This document shows, piece by piece, positions 1 through 8,604 of a stretch of 64,000 bases of DNA; position 1 is the stretch's first letter; each line of letters begins with the position of its first letter. Position numbers and translations under genes: made by a program. The notes under the pieces were generated by a model. The model had not been told where the DNA came from. It searched no databases and saw only the letters and a list, made by a program, of their open reading frames with translations. The stretch is from Pseudomonas fluorescens (GTDB lineage: Bacteria; Pseudomonadota; Gammaproteobacteria; Pseudomonadales; Pseudomonadaceae), in contig NZ_CP008896.1 of NCBI RefSeq assembly GCF_000730425.1, positions 868,001-932,000 of the forward strand, written 5' to 3'.

Positions 1-17
1 ACACATGGGAGAGAGTT

Positions 18-1577
18 ATGATCAGTGCCGCCTCAGGAGTTCAGGGACAGCGTTTCAATCAGTCGGTCGATGGGCCAACCGCCTTGGTTGACCTTGCCGG
101 CACAATGCGGCCGGTCTCGTCTCAAAATCCCAATCGCAAGAAGGTCCTGTTTGTCACATCGGAATTGGCCGACCTGGTGAAAACCGGCGGCCTGGGGGAT
201 GTGTCCGCGGCCCTACCCCGTGCCATGGCGCACCTGCACGACGTACGAGTGCTGATTCCTGGCTACCGTCAGGTGCTGGACAGCGATAACCCGATTCATA
301 TCATCGGCGAACTGGGCGGCCACGCCGCGCTGCCGCCGTGCAAGATCGGGCGCATGGACCTCAAGGATGGCCTGGTCATCTATGTCCTGATCTGCCCCGA
401 GCTGTACGAGCGCGAAGGCACGCCCTATGGCGCCAACAACGGCCGCGACTGGCCCGACAACCATATCCGCTTCGCCCGCCTGGGCCTGGCCGCCGCCGAT
501 ATTGCCGCCAACCTCGCGCAAATCCATTGGTGCCCGGACCTGGTGCACGCCCATGACTGGCCAGCGGGCCTGGCACCGGCCTATATGCACTGGCGTGGGT
601 CACGCACGCCTACTCTGTTTACCATCCATAACCTGGCCTACCAGGGCGTGGTGAGCCTGGCGTCATGCCCGGAGCTGGGGATTCCGGAGCATGCCTTGCA
701 ACAGGAAGGCATGGAATTCTACGGCAAGATGTCGTTCCTCAAGGCCGGCATGGCCTATTCCAGCCATATCACCACGGTCAGCGCCACCTACGCCCGGGAG
801 ATCACCACCCCCGAGTTCGGTTGCGGCCTGGATGGTTTCCTCGCCAGCAAGACCCAGCAAGGCCTGCTCAGTGGCATTCCCAACGGCATCGATGAGAGCT
901 GGGAGTCGTCCACTGACCCGCACCTGAATCACCCATTCAGTATCGGTGACTGGCAAGGCAAGGCAATCAACGCCAGCCACGTGCGCAAGCTATTCGGCCT
1001 GGACGAGTCCACCGGCCCATTGTTTGCCGTAGTGTCACGCCTGGTGTATCAGAAAGGCCTGGACCTGACCGAAGCCGTCGCCGGCTTCATCGTGGAAAAT
1101 GGCGGGCAAATTGCCATTATCGGCCGTGGCGAACCGGAAGAAGAACAGGCCATGCGCGCCCTGGCCCTGCGTTTCCCCGGGCGCATCGGGGTACGCATCG
1201 GCTTTAACGAAACCGACGCCCGCCGCATGTTTGCCGGCAGCGACTTCTTGTTGATGCCATCGCGCTACGAGCCATGCGGCCTGAGCCAGATGTACGCCCA
1301 GCGCTTTGGCTCACTGCCGGTGGCCCGCAATACCGGCGGCCTGGCAGATACCATCGAAGATGGCGTGACAGGCTTTCTGTTCGACGAGTCCACCGTGCAC
1401 AGCTACGAAGCCGCCCTCGCCCGGGCCTTCAAGGTCTTCGCCTACCCCGGCCTGCTCAACGCCATGCGGTGCCGGGCCATGGCCGCACCGTTCAACTGGT
1501 GCCAGGCGGTGGAACCCTATGCCGAACTTTACGAACAACTGGTAGCGAAAGCGCTGGGAAAATCAGGGAAAGCCTAA
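18..1577 (+). CDS. glgA: Glycogen (alpha-glucan) synthase, GT5 family
   Basis: This 519 aa protein extends alpha-1,4-glucan chains from a nucleotide-glucose donor in the cytoplasm. The sugar-nucleotide loop KTGGLGDV starts near residue 55 and the C-terminal EPCGL motif lies near residue 417; both are GlgA hallmarks. The core begins at KKVLFVTSEL (residue 41), so there is a 40-residue N-terminal extension beyond the usual start. The ATG is kept because GGGAGAGAG stands 5' of it and no in-frame start with a better site was seen. The gene opens a run with treZ 14 bases downstream. No glgC (ADP-glucose supply) is present in the window, so the donor is not evident here. Confidence 0.93.
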   Translation: MISAASGVQGQRFNQSVDGPTALVDLAGTMRPVSSQNPNRKKVLFVTSELADLVKTGGLGDVSAALPRAMAHLHDVRVLIPGYRQVLDSDNPIHIIGELGGHAALPPCKIGRMDLKDGLVIYVLICPELYEREGTPYGANNGRDWPDNHIRFARLGLAAADIAANLAQIHWCPDLVHAHDWPAGLAPAYMHWRGSRTPTLFTIHNLAYQGVVSLASCPELGIPEHALQQEGMEFYGKMSFLKAGMAYSSHITTVSATYAREITTPEFGCGLDGFLASKTQQGLLSGIPNGIDESWESSTDPHLNHPFSIGDWQGKAINASHVRKLFGLDESTGPLFAVVSRLVYQKGLDLTEAVAGFIVENGGQIAIIGRGEPEEEQAMRALALRFPGRIGVRIGFNETDARRMFAGSDFLLMPSRYEPCGLSQMYAQRFGSLPVARNTGGLADTIEDGVTGFLFDESTVHSYEAALARAFKVFAYPGLLNAMRCRAMAAPFNWCQAVEPYAELYEQLVAKALGKSGKA

Positions 1578-1591
1578 AGAGGTCGGGATAG

Positions 1592-3349
1592 ATGCCGTTA
1601 CGGACTCTGGAGACCTGGCCCCACGGCGCGATCCTGCAGGAGGCGCAACACACCCGTTTCGCCCTGTGGGCGCCTGATGCGTTTTATGTCAGCGTCGAAC
1701 TGCACACGGGCCAGTCAGTGCCCATGCTGCCTCAGGCAGAGGGCTGGTTTGTTGCGCATGTGCGCTGTGGGGCCGGCACCCGCTACCACTACAACATCGA
1801 TGGCGAGCTGGACGTGCCGGACCCGGCCTCACGCCTGCAGCACTCAGATGTGCATGGCGACAGCGTAGTGGTCGACCCCCTCGCCTACCCCTGGCGCCAT
1901 GGCACCTGGCAAGGCCGGCCCTGGCATGAAGCGGTGATCTACGAGCTGCATGTGGGAATACTCGGTGGCTACGCCGCCGTGGAGCAACACCTCGCGCGCC
2001 TGGCAGAGCTGGGTGTCACCGCCATTGAACTGATGCCTTTGGCCCAGTGCCCCGGTGCACGCAATTGGGGCTATGACGGGGTCTTGCCCTACGCGCCGCA
2101 AGCATCCCTGGGCACGCCGGATCAGTTGAAACACCTGATCGACAGCGCCCACGAGCATGGCCTGGCGGTGATCCTCGACGTGGTCTACAACCACTTCGGC
2201 CCCGACGGCAACTACCTGGGGCAGTATGCCAAAGGTTTTTTCCGCGAAGACACCCACACACCCTGGGGCGCGGGGATCGACTTTCGCCGACATGAAGTGC
2301 GTGACTTCTTTATTGATAACGCCCTGATGTGGCTCCTCGAATACCGCTTCGACGGCCTGCGCCTGGATGCGGTGCATGCCATCGACGACCCGCCGTTCCT
2401 GCACGAGTTGGCTCAACGGGTACGAGAACAGGTGGACCCGGGCCGCCACGTGTGGCTGGTGCTGGAAAACGAATTCAACCAGGCCAGCCTGTTGCAGCAG
2501 GGCTTCGATGCGCAATGGAACGACGACGGGCATAACGCCCTGCACGTGCTGCTGACCGGCGAAACCGACGCCTACTACGCCGATTTTGCCCACGACCCCA
2601 CCGCCAAACTGGCCCGCTGCCTGGGCGAAGGCTTCATCTATCAGGGCCAGACCACGCGCCACGGCACCCGGCGCGGCGAGCCCAGCGGGCATTTACCGCC
2701 CAGCGCCTTTGTGCTGTTTTTGCAAAATCACGACCAGATCGGCAACCGTGCCCTCGGCGAGCGCCTGCATCACCTGTGTTCGCCCCAGGCGTTACAGGCG
2801 GCGACCACCTTATTGCTGATGTCGCCGATGATCCCGCTGCTGTTCATGGGGGATGAAGTCAACGCCGCACAACCCTTCCTGTTCTTTACCGACCTTCACG
2901 GCGAGTTGGCCGAGGCCGTGCGCGAAGGCCGGCGCAATGAATTTGCCGACTTCGCCGCCTTCAGCGATCCCCAGCGCCGGGCGCAGATTCCCGACCCCAA
3001 CGCGGTGCAGACCTTTGAGCGTTCCATACCGCTGTTTACCCAGGCGCCTAGCATGCTGTATCGCCAACTACTGAGCCTGCGCCAGCAACATATCGTGCCA
3101 TACCTGCCCGGCAGCACTGCCCTCGGTGCGCAAGTTCTGGGCCCGGGCGCGGTGTCTGCACGCTGGCGCCTGGGCAATGGCTGCGTATTGCAGATCGACC
3201 TCAACCTGGGCCCGGCTCCCTTGCAGTATCCGGGCGGTATCAGGGAACTGTTCAGCACCTGCAGCGACCCCGAGTTACTCACGCCCTTCTCTGCCCGCGT
3301 CAGCCTGACGCCGGGCAACACCTCATCATCTGTTGGAGAGCACTCTTGA
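1592..3349 (+). CDS. treZ: Malto-oligosyltrehalose trehalohydrolase, GH13
   Basis: This 585 aa protein releases trehalose from maltooligosyl trehalose made by TreY. An N-terminal beta-sandwich precedes the GH13 barrel. The barrel shows YELHVGIL (strand 1), DVVYNHFGPDGNYL, GLRLDAVHA with the nucleophile Asp near residue 259, LENE with the acid Glu near 292, and FLQNHDQIGN near 376. The length is normal for TreZ. It starts 14 bases after glgA, and its TGA overlaps the malQ TTG start, so the genes are probably co-transcribed and translationally coupled. Confidence 0.93.
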   Translation: MPLRTLETWPHGAILQEAQHTRFALWAPDAFYVSVELHTGQSVPMLPQAEGWFVAHVRCGAGTRYHYNIDGELDVPDPASRLQHSDVHGDSVVVDPLAYPWRHGTWQGRPWHEAVIYELHVGILGGYAAVEQHLARLAELGVTAIELMPLAQCPGARNWGYDGVLPYAPQASLGTPDQLKHLIDSAHEHGLAVILDVVYNHFGPDGNYLGQYAKGFFREDTHTPWGAGIDFRRHEVRDFFIDNALMWLLEYRFDGLRLDAVHAIDDPPFLHELAQRVREQVDPGRHVWLVLENEFNQASLLQQGFDAQWNDDGHNALHVLLTGETDAYYADFAHDPTAKLARCLGEGFIYQGQTTRHGTRRGEPSGHLPPSAFVLFLQNHDQIGNRALGERLHHLCSPQALQAATTLLLMSPMIPLLFMGDEVNAAQPFLFFTDLHGELAEAVREGRRNEFADFAAFSDPQRRAQIPDPNAVQTFERSIPLFTQAPSMLYRQLLSLRQQHIVPYLPGSTALGAQVLGPGAVSARWRLGNGCVLQIDLNLGPAPLQYPGGIRELFSTCSDPELLTPFSARVSLTPGNTSSSVGEHS

Positions 3350-5430
3350 GCGAAGCGCAACTGGAAACACTCGCCAGCCGTGCGGGCCTGGCGGTGGATT
3401 GGATCGACGCCAATGGCCGAGCGCAACATGTCAGTGCCGATGCATTGCGTGCCGTGCTCAATGGCCTTGGCCACCCCGCCGACACCGACGCAGCCATCGC
3501 CGCCAGCCTGCAAGAGCTGGAGCGTGTGCAGCAGGATCGGCACCTTGCGCCGCTGCTGACCGTGGACGTTGGCGCAGGCCTTGACCTGAGCGCTTACTTC
3601 GCTCCCGGCACGCCGTGCCAGGTTCACCTCGAGGATGGCAGCACCCGCAGCCTTGAGCTGGATGCCGAAGCGAGCCTGCCCGGCGTCCTGTCCGTGGGCT
3701 ACCACCGAGTGCAGATCGCCGGCCAGTCCTTCACCTTGGCCGTCGCTCCCCATCGTTGCTTCAGTGTTGCCGAGGCGGTAGACAGCCAGCCGGCCCGCGC
3801 CTGGGGCCTGAGTGCCCAACTGTATGCCCTGCGCCGCAGCGGCGACGGTGGATTCGGCGACACCCAGGCCCTGGAGCAACTGGCCCGCGCCGCCGCGCAA
3901 CGGGGCGTCGATGCCCTGGCCATCAGCCCTTTGCACGCAATGTTCAGTGCCGATACCGAGCGCTACAGCCCCTATTCACCGTCCAGCCGCCTGTTCCTCA
4001 ATAGCCTGTATGCCTCCCCTGGTTGCATCCTTGGCGAGCGCGCCTTGCGCAACGCCATCGAGTCCACGGGGCTGGCCGATGAACTGCAAGAGCTGGAACA
4101 ACAAAGCCTGATCGACTGGCCCGCCGCCGCCAAGGCCAAGCAACGCTTGCTGCGCGCGCTGTACGAGGACTTTCGCCAGGGCGAGCACCCGCAGCAGGCT
4201 GACTTCCTGAGTTTTCGCCAGGCCGGCGGCGAGGCCCTGGAAAACCACTGCCGCTTCGAAGCCGTGCAGGCCGAGCGCGCCGCCAACGGTGAAAGCCTCG
4301 ACTGGCGCCAATGGCCCGAGGACTGGCGCGACCCCGGTAGCACCACGCTGGCACAATTCGCCGCCGAGCACGGCGAGGCGATTGGTTTCTATGCCTTCAG
4401 TCAATGGCTGATCGCCCGTTGCCTTGCACGTGCCCAACACGCCGCACGCGGCAGTGGCATGGGCGTTGGCCTGATTGCCGACCTGGCCGTGGGCGCCGAT
4501 GGCGCCGGCAGCCAGGCCTGGAGCCGCCAGGACGAACTGTTGGCCGACCTGACCGTGGGTGCACCACCGGATATCCTCAACCGTGCCGGCCAGGGCTGGG
4601 GCATCTCCGCGTTCTCTCCCGAAGGTCTGAAACGCAACGGTTTCCGTGCGTTTATCGAAATGCTGCGGGCCAACTTCGCCCATGCCGGTGGTTTGCGTAT
4701 CGACCATGTGATGGGCCTGCAACGGCTGTGGGTCATCCCCAGGGACGCCTCGCCCAAACAAGGCGCGTACCTGTATTACCCGGTGGACGATCTACTGCGC
4801 CTGTTGGCCCTGGAGTCCTGCCGGCACCAGGCGATTGTGCTCGGCGAAGACCTGGGCACGGTGCCCGAGGGCCTGCGGGAAAAACTCAGCGCCCGCGCCA
4901 TGCTCGGCATGCGTGTGCTGTTGTTCGAACAGGACTATGGCGGGCGCTTCACGCCGATCCTCGATTGGCCGGACAACGCCCTGGCCACCACCAGCACCCA
5001 CGACCTGCCGACACTCAATGGCTGGTGGCACAGCCGCGATATCGACTGGAATGCGCGACTGGGGCTGATCGATGGGCCCACGGTGGAACAATGGAGCGAA
5101 CACCGCCAACGTGAGCGCGAGGCACTGCGCCAGGCCCTGGCGCAAGACCCGCAGAACTTTCGCGATGAATTGCGCAACGAAACCGACCACCTGCTCGATG
5201 CCAGCGCACGCTACCTCGGCCACACCCGTGCGCCGCTGGTATTGCTGCCCCTGGAAGATGCCCTGGGCATCGAGGAGCAAGCCAACCTGCCCGGCACCAT
5301 CGACACCCATCCCAACTGGCGTCGGCGCCTGCCGGGGGAAGCCGCGCATTTGCTCGACGATGAAAACGCCGCCCGGCGCCTGGAACTGCTGGCGGTAGCG
5401 CGCAATCAGGCCCTAGAGCGTGACCGATGA
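3346..5430 (+). CDS. malQ: 4-alpha-glucanotransferase (amylomaltase), GH77
   Basis: This 694 aa disproportionating enzyme shuffles maltodextrins and releases glucose. GH77 motifs are clear: RIDHVMGL with the nucleophile Asp near residue 453, LGEDLGTVP near 500, and STHDLPTLNGWW. An N-terminal domain of about 130 residues precedes the barrel, as in proteobacterial MalQ. The start is a TTG inside the TTGA overlap with the treZ stop; GGAGAG at 3335-3340 is correctly spaced, which supports it. Its 3' end overlaps treY by 4 bases (ATGA). In this context it probably recycles the short maltodextrins left by GlgX and TreY. Confidence 0.93.
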   Translation: MSEAQLETLASRAGLAVDWIDANGRAQHVSADALRAVLNGLGHPADTDAAIAASLQELERVQQDRHLAPLLTVDVGAGLDLSAYFAPGTPCQVHLEDGSTRSLELDAEASLPGVLSVGYHRVQIAGQSFTLAVAPHRCFSVAEAVDSQPARAWGLSAQLYALRRSGDGGFGDTQALEQLARAAAQRGVDALAISPLHAMFSADTERYSPYSPSSRLFLNSLYASPGCILGERALRNAIESTGLADELQELEQQSLIDWPAAAKAKQRLLRALYEDFRQGEHPQQADFLSFRQAGGEALENHCRFEAVQAERAANGESLDWRQWPEDWRDPGSTTLAQFAAEHGEAIGFYAFSQWLIARCLARAQHAARGSGMGVGLIADLAVGADGAGSQAWSRQDELLADLTVGAPPDILNRAGQGWGISAFSPEGLKRNGFRAFIEMLRANFAHAGGLRIDHVMGLQRLWVIPRDASPKQGAYLYYPVDDLLRLLALESCRHQAIVLGEDLGTVPEGLREKLSARAMLGMRVLLFEQDYGGRFTPILDWPDNALATTSTHDLPTLNGWWHSRDIDWNARLGLIDGPTVEQWSEHRQREREALRQALAQDPQNFRDELRNETDHLLDASARYLGHTRAPLVLLPLEDALGIEEQANLPGTIDTHPNWRRRLPGEAAHLLDDENAARRLELLAVARNQALERDR

Positions 5431-8180
5431 ACGCCGTCCGGCTACGGGCCACCCAACGCCTGCAATTGCACAAGGGCTTCACCCTCGATGATGCAGTGCC
5501 GCTGGTGCCGTACTTTGCCAGCCTGGGGATCAGCCACCTGTATGCCTCGCCGCTGCTCAAGGCCCGTGCCGGCTCGATGCATGGCTACGATGTGGTCGAC
5601 CCGACCACGGTCAACCCGGAACTGGGCGGCGAACCGGCGCTGCGCCGCCTGGTGGCGACCCTGCGGGCGCATGACATGGGCCTGATCCTGGACATCGTGT
5701 CCAACCATATGGCCGTTGGCGGCAGCGATAACCCCTGGTGGCTGGACCTGCTGGAATGGGGGCGGCTGAGCCCCTACAGCGAATTCTTCGACATCCAGTG
5801 GCACTCGCCCGACCCGCTGCTCAAGGGCCAACTGTTGATGCCCTTCCTCGGCAGCGACTACGGCGAAGCCTTGCAAAGCGGCACGTTGCCCCTGCGTTTT
5901 GACCCGGATCAAGGCGTTTTTTTTGTCGAGCACTATGAACACCGCTTCCCGATCTGCCCCAGTGACTACGGCGATATCCTGCGCGCCCATCCCGCTCTCA
6001 AAGACCTGGCCGACCGTTTCAGCGCCCTGGCCTACCAGGCCGATGCATGGTCCTTGGCCGTCAGCCTGAAACAGGAACTGGCACGGCAGGCCCGCACGCC
6101 ACAAAGCCTGGCCGCCATCGAGCAGACCCTGGAGGGGTTTGATGCGCGCCAGCCCGGAGGTTTTTCCCGCCTGCATCAATTGCTGGAGCAACAAGCCTAT
6201 CGGCTGGCCAGTTGGCGCACAGCGGCGGATGACATCAACTGGCGGCGTTTTTTCGACGTCAACGAGCTGGGTGGCCTGCGGGTAGAACGGAGCACGGTGT
6301 TCGAGGCCACCCACAGCAAGATTTTCCAACTGATCAGCGAAGGCCTGGTAGATGGCCTGCGTATCGACCACATCGACGGCCTCGCTGATCCACGGGGCTA
6401 TTGCCGCAAGCTGCGGCGGCGCGTGGACGGGTTGTCGCCAGGCCGGCACCTGCCGATCTTTGTCGAGAAGATCCTCGGCGCCGGTGAAACCCTGCGCACG
6501 GACTGGCGGGTAGATGGCACCACCGGTTATGAATTCATGAACCAGGTGTCGCTGGTGCAGCACGACCCCCAGGGGTTCGAGGTATTGACCCGACTCTGGA
6601 GCGAGACCACCGAGCGGCCTTCGGCATTTATCGAGGAAGCCCGGCTGGCCCGCCAGCAAATCCTCAGTGGTTCCCTGGCCGGCGACTTCGAAAGCGTGGC
6701 CCAGGCCCTGCTGCAAGTGGCCCGTGCGGACGTGATGAGCCGTGACCTGACCCTGGGCGCGATCCGTCGCGCCTTGCAGGCGCTGGTCGTGCACTTTCCG
6801 GTGTACCGCACCTACATCAGCGCCTGCGGGCGCAGCGCCGCTGACGAACACGTGTTCCAACAGGCCCTGGCCTGCGCCCGTGAAACCTTGGGCGAAGCCG
6901 ACTGGCCGGTGCTCGACTACCTGCAACAGTGGCTCGGCGGCCAACCCTGGCACGAGCGCGCCGTGGGGCAACCGCGCAAGATCCTCAAGCACGCCTGTGT
7001 GCGCTTCCAGCAATTGACCTCGCCGGCGGCCGCCAAGGCGGTGGAAGACACCGCCTTCTATCGCTCGGCGGTGCTGCTCTCACGCAATGACGTAGGCTTC
7101 AGTACCGAACAGTTCAGCGCCCCCCTGGCCGACTTCCATGCCGCCAACCAGCAACGCCTGGAACGTTTCCCCGATAACCTGCTGGCCACCGCCACCCACG
7201 ACCACAAGCGCGGCGAAGACAGCCGCGCGCGCCTGGCGGTGCTCAGCGAGTGCGCAGCGTGGTATGTCGGACAGGTGCAGGTGTGGCGCAAGCTGGCGAC
7301 GCCGTTGCGTGATGATCCGGCCATTCCTTCGGCCGGCGATGAGTTGATTCTCTATCAAGTGCTGTTGGGCAGCTGGCCCCTGGACCTGGATCTGCAGGAC
7401 ACCGGCGACTATCAGCAACGCCTCTGGCAGTGGCAACAAAAAGCCCTGCGCGAAGCCAAGCTGCACAGCAGCTGGAGCGCTCCCAACGACAGTTATGAGC
7501 ACGGTGTGGAAGCCTTCCTCAGCCGTTTGCTGCTAGACCCGATCGGATTGACCTTGCGCACGGCAATCCATGCCGCAGCCGAGGCCATCGCCCCCGCCGG
7601 TGCGCTGAACGGGCTGGCGCAATCCTTGCTGCGCAACACCGTGCCCGGCGTGCCGGACCTGTACCAGGGCGACGAGTTCTGGGACTTGAGCCTGGTGGAC
7701 CCGGACAACCGGCGGGCGGTGGATTTCAGCGCCCGCCAGCGGGCACTCGGCACCGCACCGGGCACCTTGCTGGGGCGCTGGCGTGACGGGCACTTGAAGC
7801 AGGCGCTGATTGCCCAGGTGTTGAACCTGCGCAGGGCCCACCCGCTGCTGTTTGCCAGGGGCCGCTACCTACCGCTGCAAGTGCTGGGCCGGCATGCCCA
7901 GCGGGTTGTCGCGTTCAGCCGCGAGTATCAGGGCCAATGGCTGGTGGTGGTGGTGCCACGCTGGACCCACGCCCTGCTTGAAAACAGCACCCAGCCTCGG
8001 GTGGATGCGCAAGTTTGGGGCGATACCCGGATCACATTACCGTTCGACGCCACGCTGCAAAATTGGAAGGGACTTTTGCAAACAGGTGCAGTCACACCCA
8101 ACAAGGAGCTACTGATCAGCGCTGCCCTGAGAGATGTCCCGGTGAATGTCTTTATCCATTCTGACGATCAAGAAAGCTGA
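5427..8180 (+). CDS. treY: Malto-oligosyltrehalose synthase, GH13
   Basis: This 917 aa enzyme isomerises the reducing-end alpha-1,4 bond of maltodextrins to an alpha,alpha-1,1 bond, giving the TreZ substrate. Visible motifs are LILDIVSNHMAVGG, GLRIDHIDGLADP with the catalytic Asp near residue 313, VEKILGAGETL with the Glu, and THDHKRGEDSRARL. It is longer than actinobacterial TreY (about 720-770 aa, from memory), which fits the long Pseudomonas form. The ATG overlaps the malQ stop (ATGA), so translation is probably coupled. Confidence 0.93.
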   Translation: MNAVRLRATQRLQLHKGFTLDDAVPLVPYFASLGISHLYASPLLKARAGSMHGYDVVDPTTVNPELGGEPALRRLVATLRAHDMGLILDIVSNHMAVGGSDNPWWLDLLEWGRLSPYSEFFDIQWHSPDPLLKGQLLMPFLGSDYGEALQSGTLPLRFDPDQGVFFVEHYEHRFPICPSDYGDILRAHPALKDLADRFSALAYQADAWSLAVSLKQELARQARTPQSLAAIEQTLEGFDARQPGGFSRLHQLLEQQAYRLASWRTAADDINWRRFFDVNELGGLRVERSTVFEATHSKIFQLISEGLVDGLRIDHIDGLADPRGYCRKLRRRVDGLSPGRHLPIFVEKILGAGETLRTDWRVDGTTGYEFMNQVSLVQHDPQGFEVLTRLWSETTERPSAFIEEARLARQQILSGSLAGDFESVAQALLQVARADVMSRDLTLGAIRRALQALVVHFPVYRTYISACGRSAADEHVFQQALACARETLGEADWPVLDYLQQWLGGQPWHERAVGQPRKILKHACVRFQQLTSPAAAKAVEDTAFYRSAVLLSRNDVGFSTEQFSAPLADFHAANQQRLERFPDNLLATATHDHKRGEDSRARLAVLSECAAWYVGQVQVWRKLATPLRDDPAIPSAGDELILYQVLLGSWPLDLDLQDTGDYQQRLWQWQQKALREAKLHSSWSAPNDSYEHGVEAFLSRLLLDPIGLTLRTAIHAAAEAIAPAGALNGLAQSLLRNTVPGVPDLYQGDEFWDLSLVDPDNRRAVDFSARQRALGTAPGTLLGRWRDGHLKQALIAQVLNLRRAHPLLFARGRYLPLQVLGRHAQRVVAFSREYQGQWLVVVVPRWTHALLENSTQPRVDAQVWGDTRITLPFDATLQNWKGLLQTGAVTPNKELLISAALRDVPVNVFIHSDDQES

Positions 8181-8203
8181 AATTTTCTGTGAGGAGCATT
8201 GCG

Positions 8204-8434
8204 ATGAGCACCGAAGACAAGCGCATTCGAGAGTTCGCGTATCAGATCTGGGAGTCTGAAGGTAAGCCCGAAGGCCAGGAAGCCCGCCATTGGGAAATGG
8301 CCCGCAAGCTGGCCGAAGCCGAGGCCCTGGCCCCCAGCAAACCCAAGGCCGGCACCAAGGCCAAGGCAAAACCGCCTGCGGAAAAAACCGCCGTCCCCAA
8401 AAAGCCCCGAGCCCCACGCAAGCCCGCCGGCTGA
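8204..8434 (+). CDS. DUF2934 family small protein
   Basis: This 76 aa protein has an N-terminal DUF2934-like helix-turn-helix-shaped segment (RIREFAYQIWESEG, then ARHWEMARKL, residues 7-37) and a lysine/proline/alanine-rich tail. The start at 8204 is chosen because GAGGAG at 8192-8197 precedes it at good spacing; an in-frame ATG at 8189 has no such site. The gene lies between treY and glgX, as a DUF2934-type gene also does, as I recall, in other Pseudomonas glg/tre loci. Its function is unknown. The basic tail could bind nucleic acid or polysaccharide, but that is only an inference. Confidence 0.8.
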   Translation: MSTEDKRIREFAYQIWESEGKPEGQEARHWEMARKLAEAEALAPSKPKAGTKAKAKPPAEKTAVPKKPRAPRKPAG

Positions 8435-8438
8435 CCCC

Positions 8439-8528
8439 TGTAGGAGCTGGCTTGCCGGCGATGGGGCCCTATCAGGCGCCATTCAGATCTGGTGCCCAGA
8501 CACTATCGCCGGCAGGCCGGCTCCTACA
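8439..8528. repeat. REP pair (REPIN), GTAGGAGC type
   Basis: Two REP hairpins in inverted orientation: TGTAGGAGCTGGCTTGCCGG at the left and its near complement GCCGGCTCCTACA at the right, with about 40 unrelated bases between. It fills most of the DUF2934-glgX gap and could limit read-through or protect the upstream mRNA. Confidence 0.9.
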
Positions 8529-8604
8529 AAAACATCAATGTTGATCTGACCTGATGTCAGAACGGCCCGGTTCGGCCTGAAAAAAACCTTGCAGGAGCAA
8601 CGCC

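Noticed and set aside
5442..7013. Antisense frame of 523 codons across treY
   Set aside because: A shadow frame in GC-rich coding DNA; its translation is low in complexity and shows no domain.
8439..8528. Series of repeated hairpins in the window as a CRISPR array
   Set aside because: The repeats are scattered inverted REP pairs at single sites, with no regular direct repeat and spacer series.
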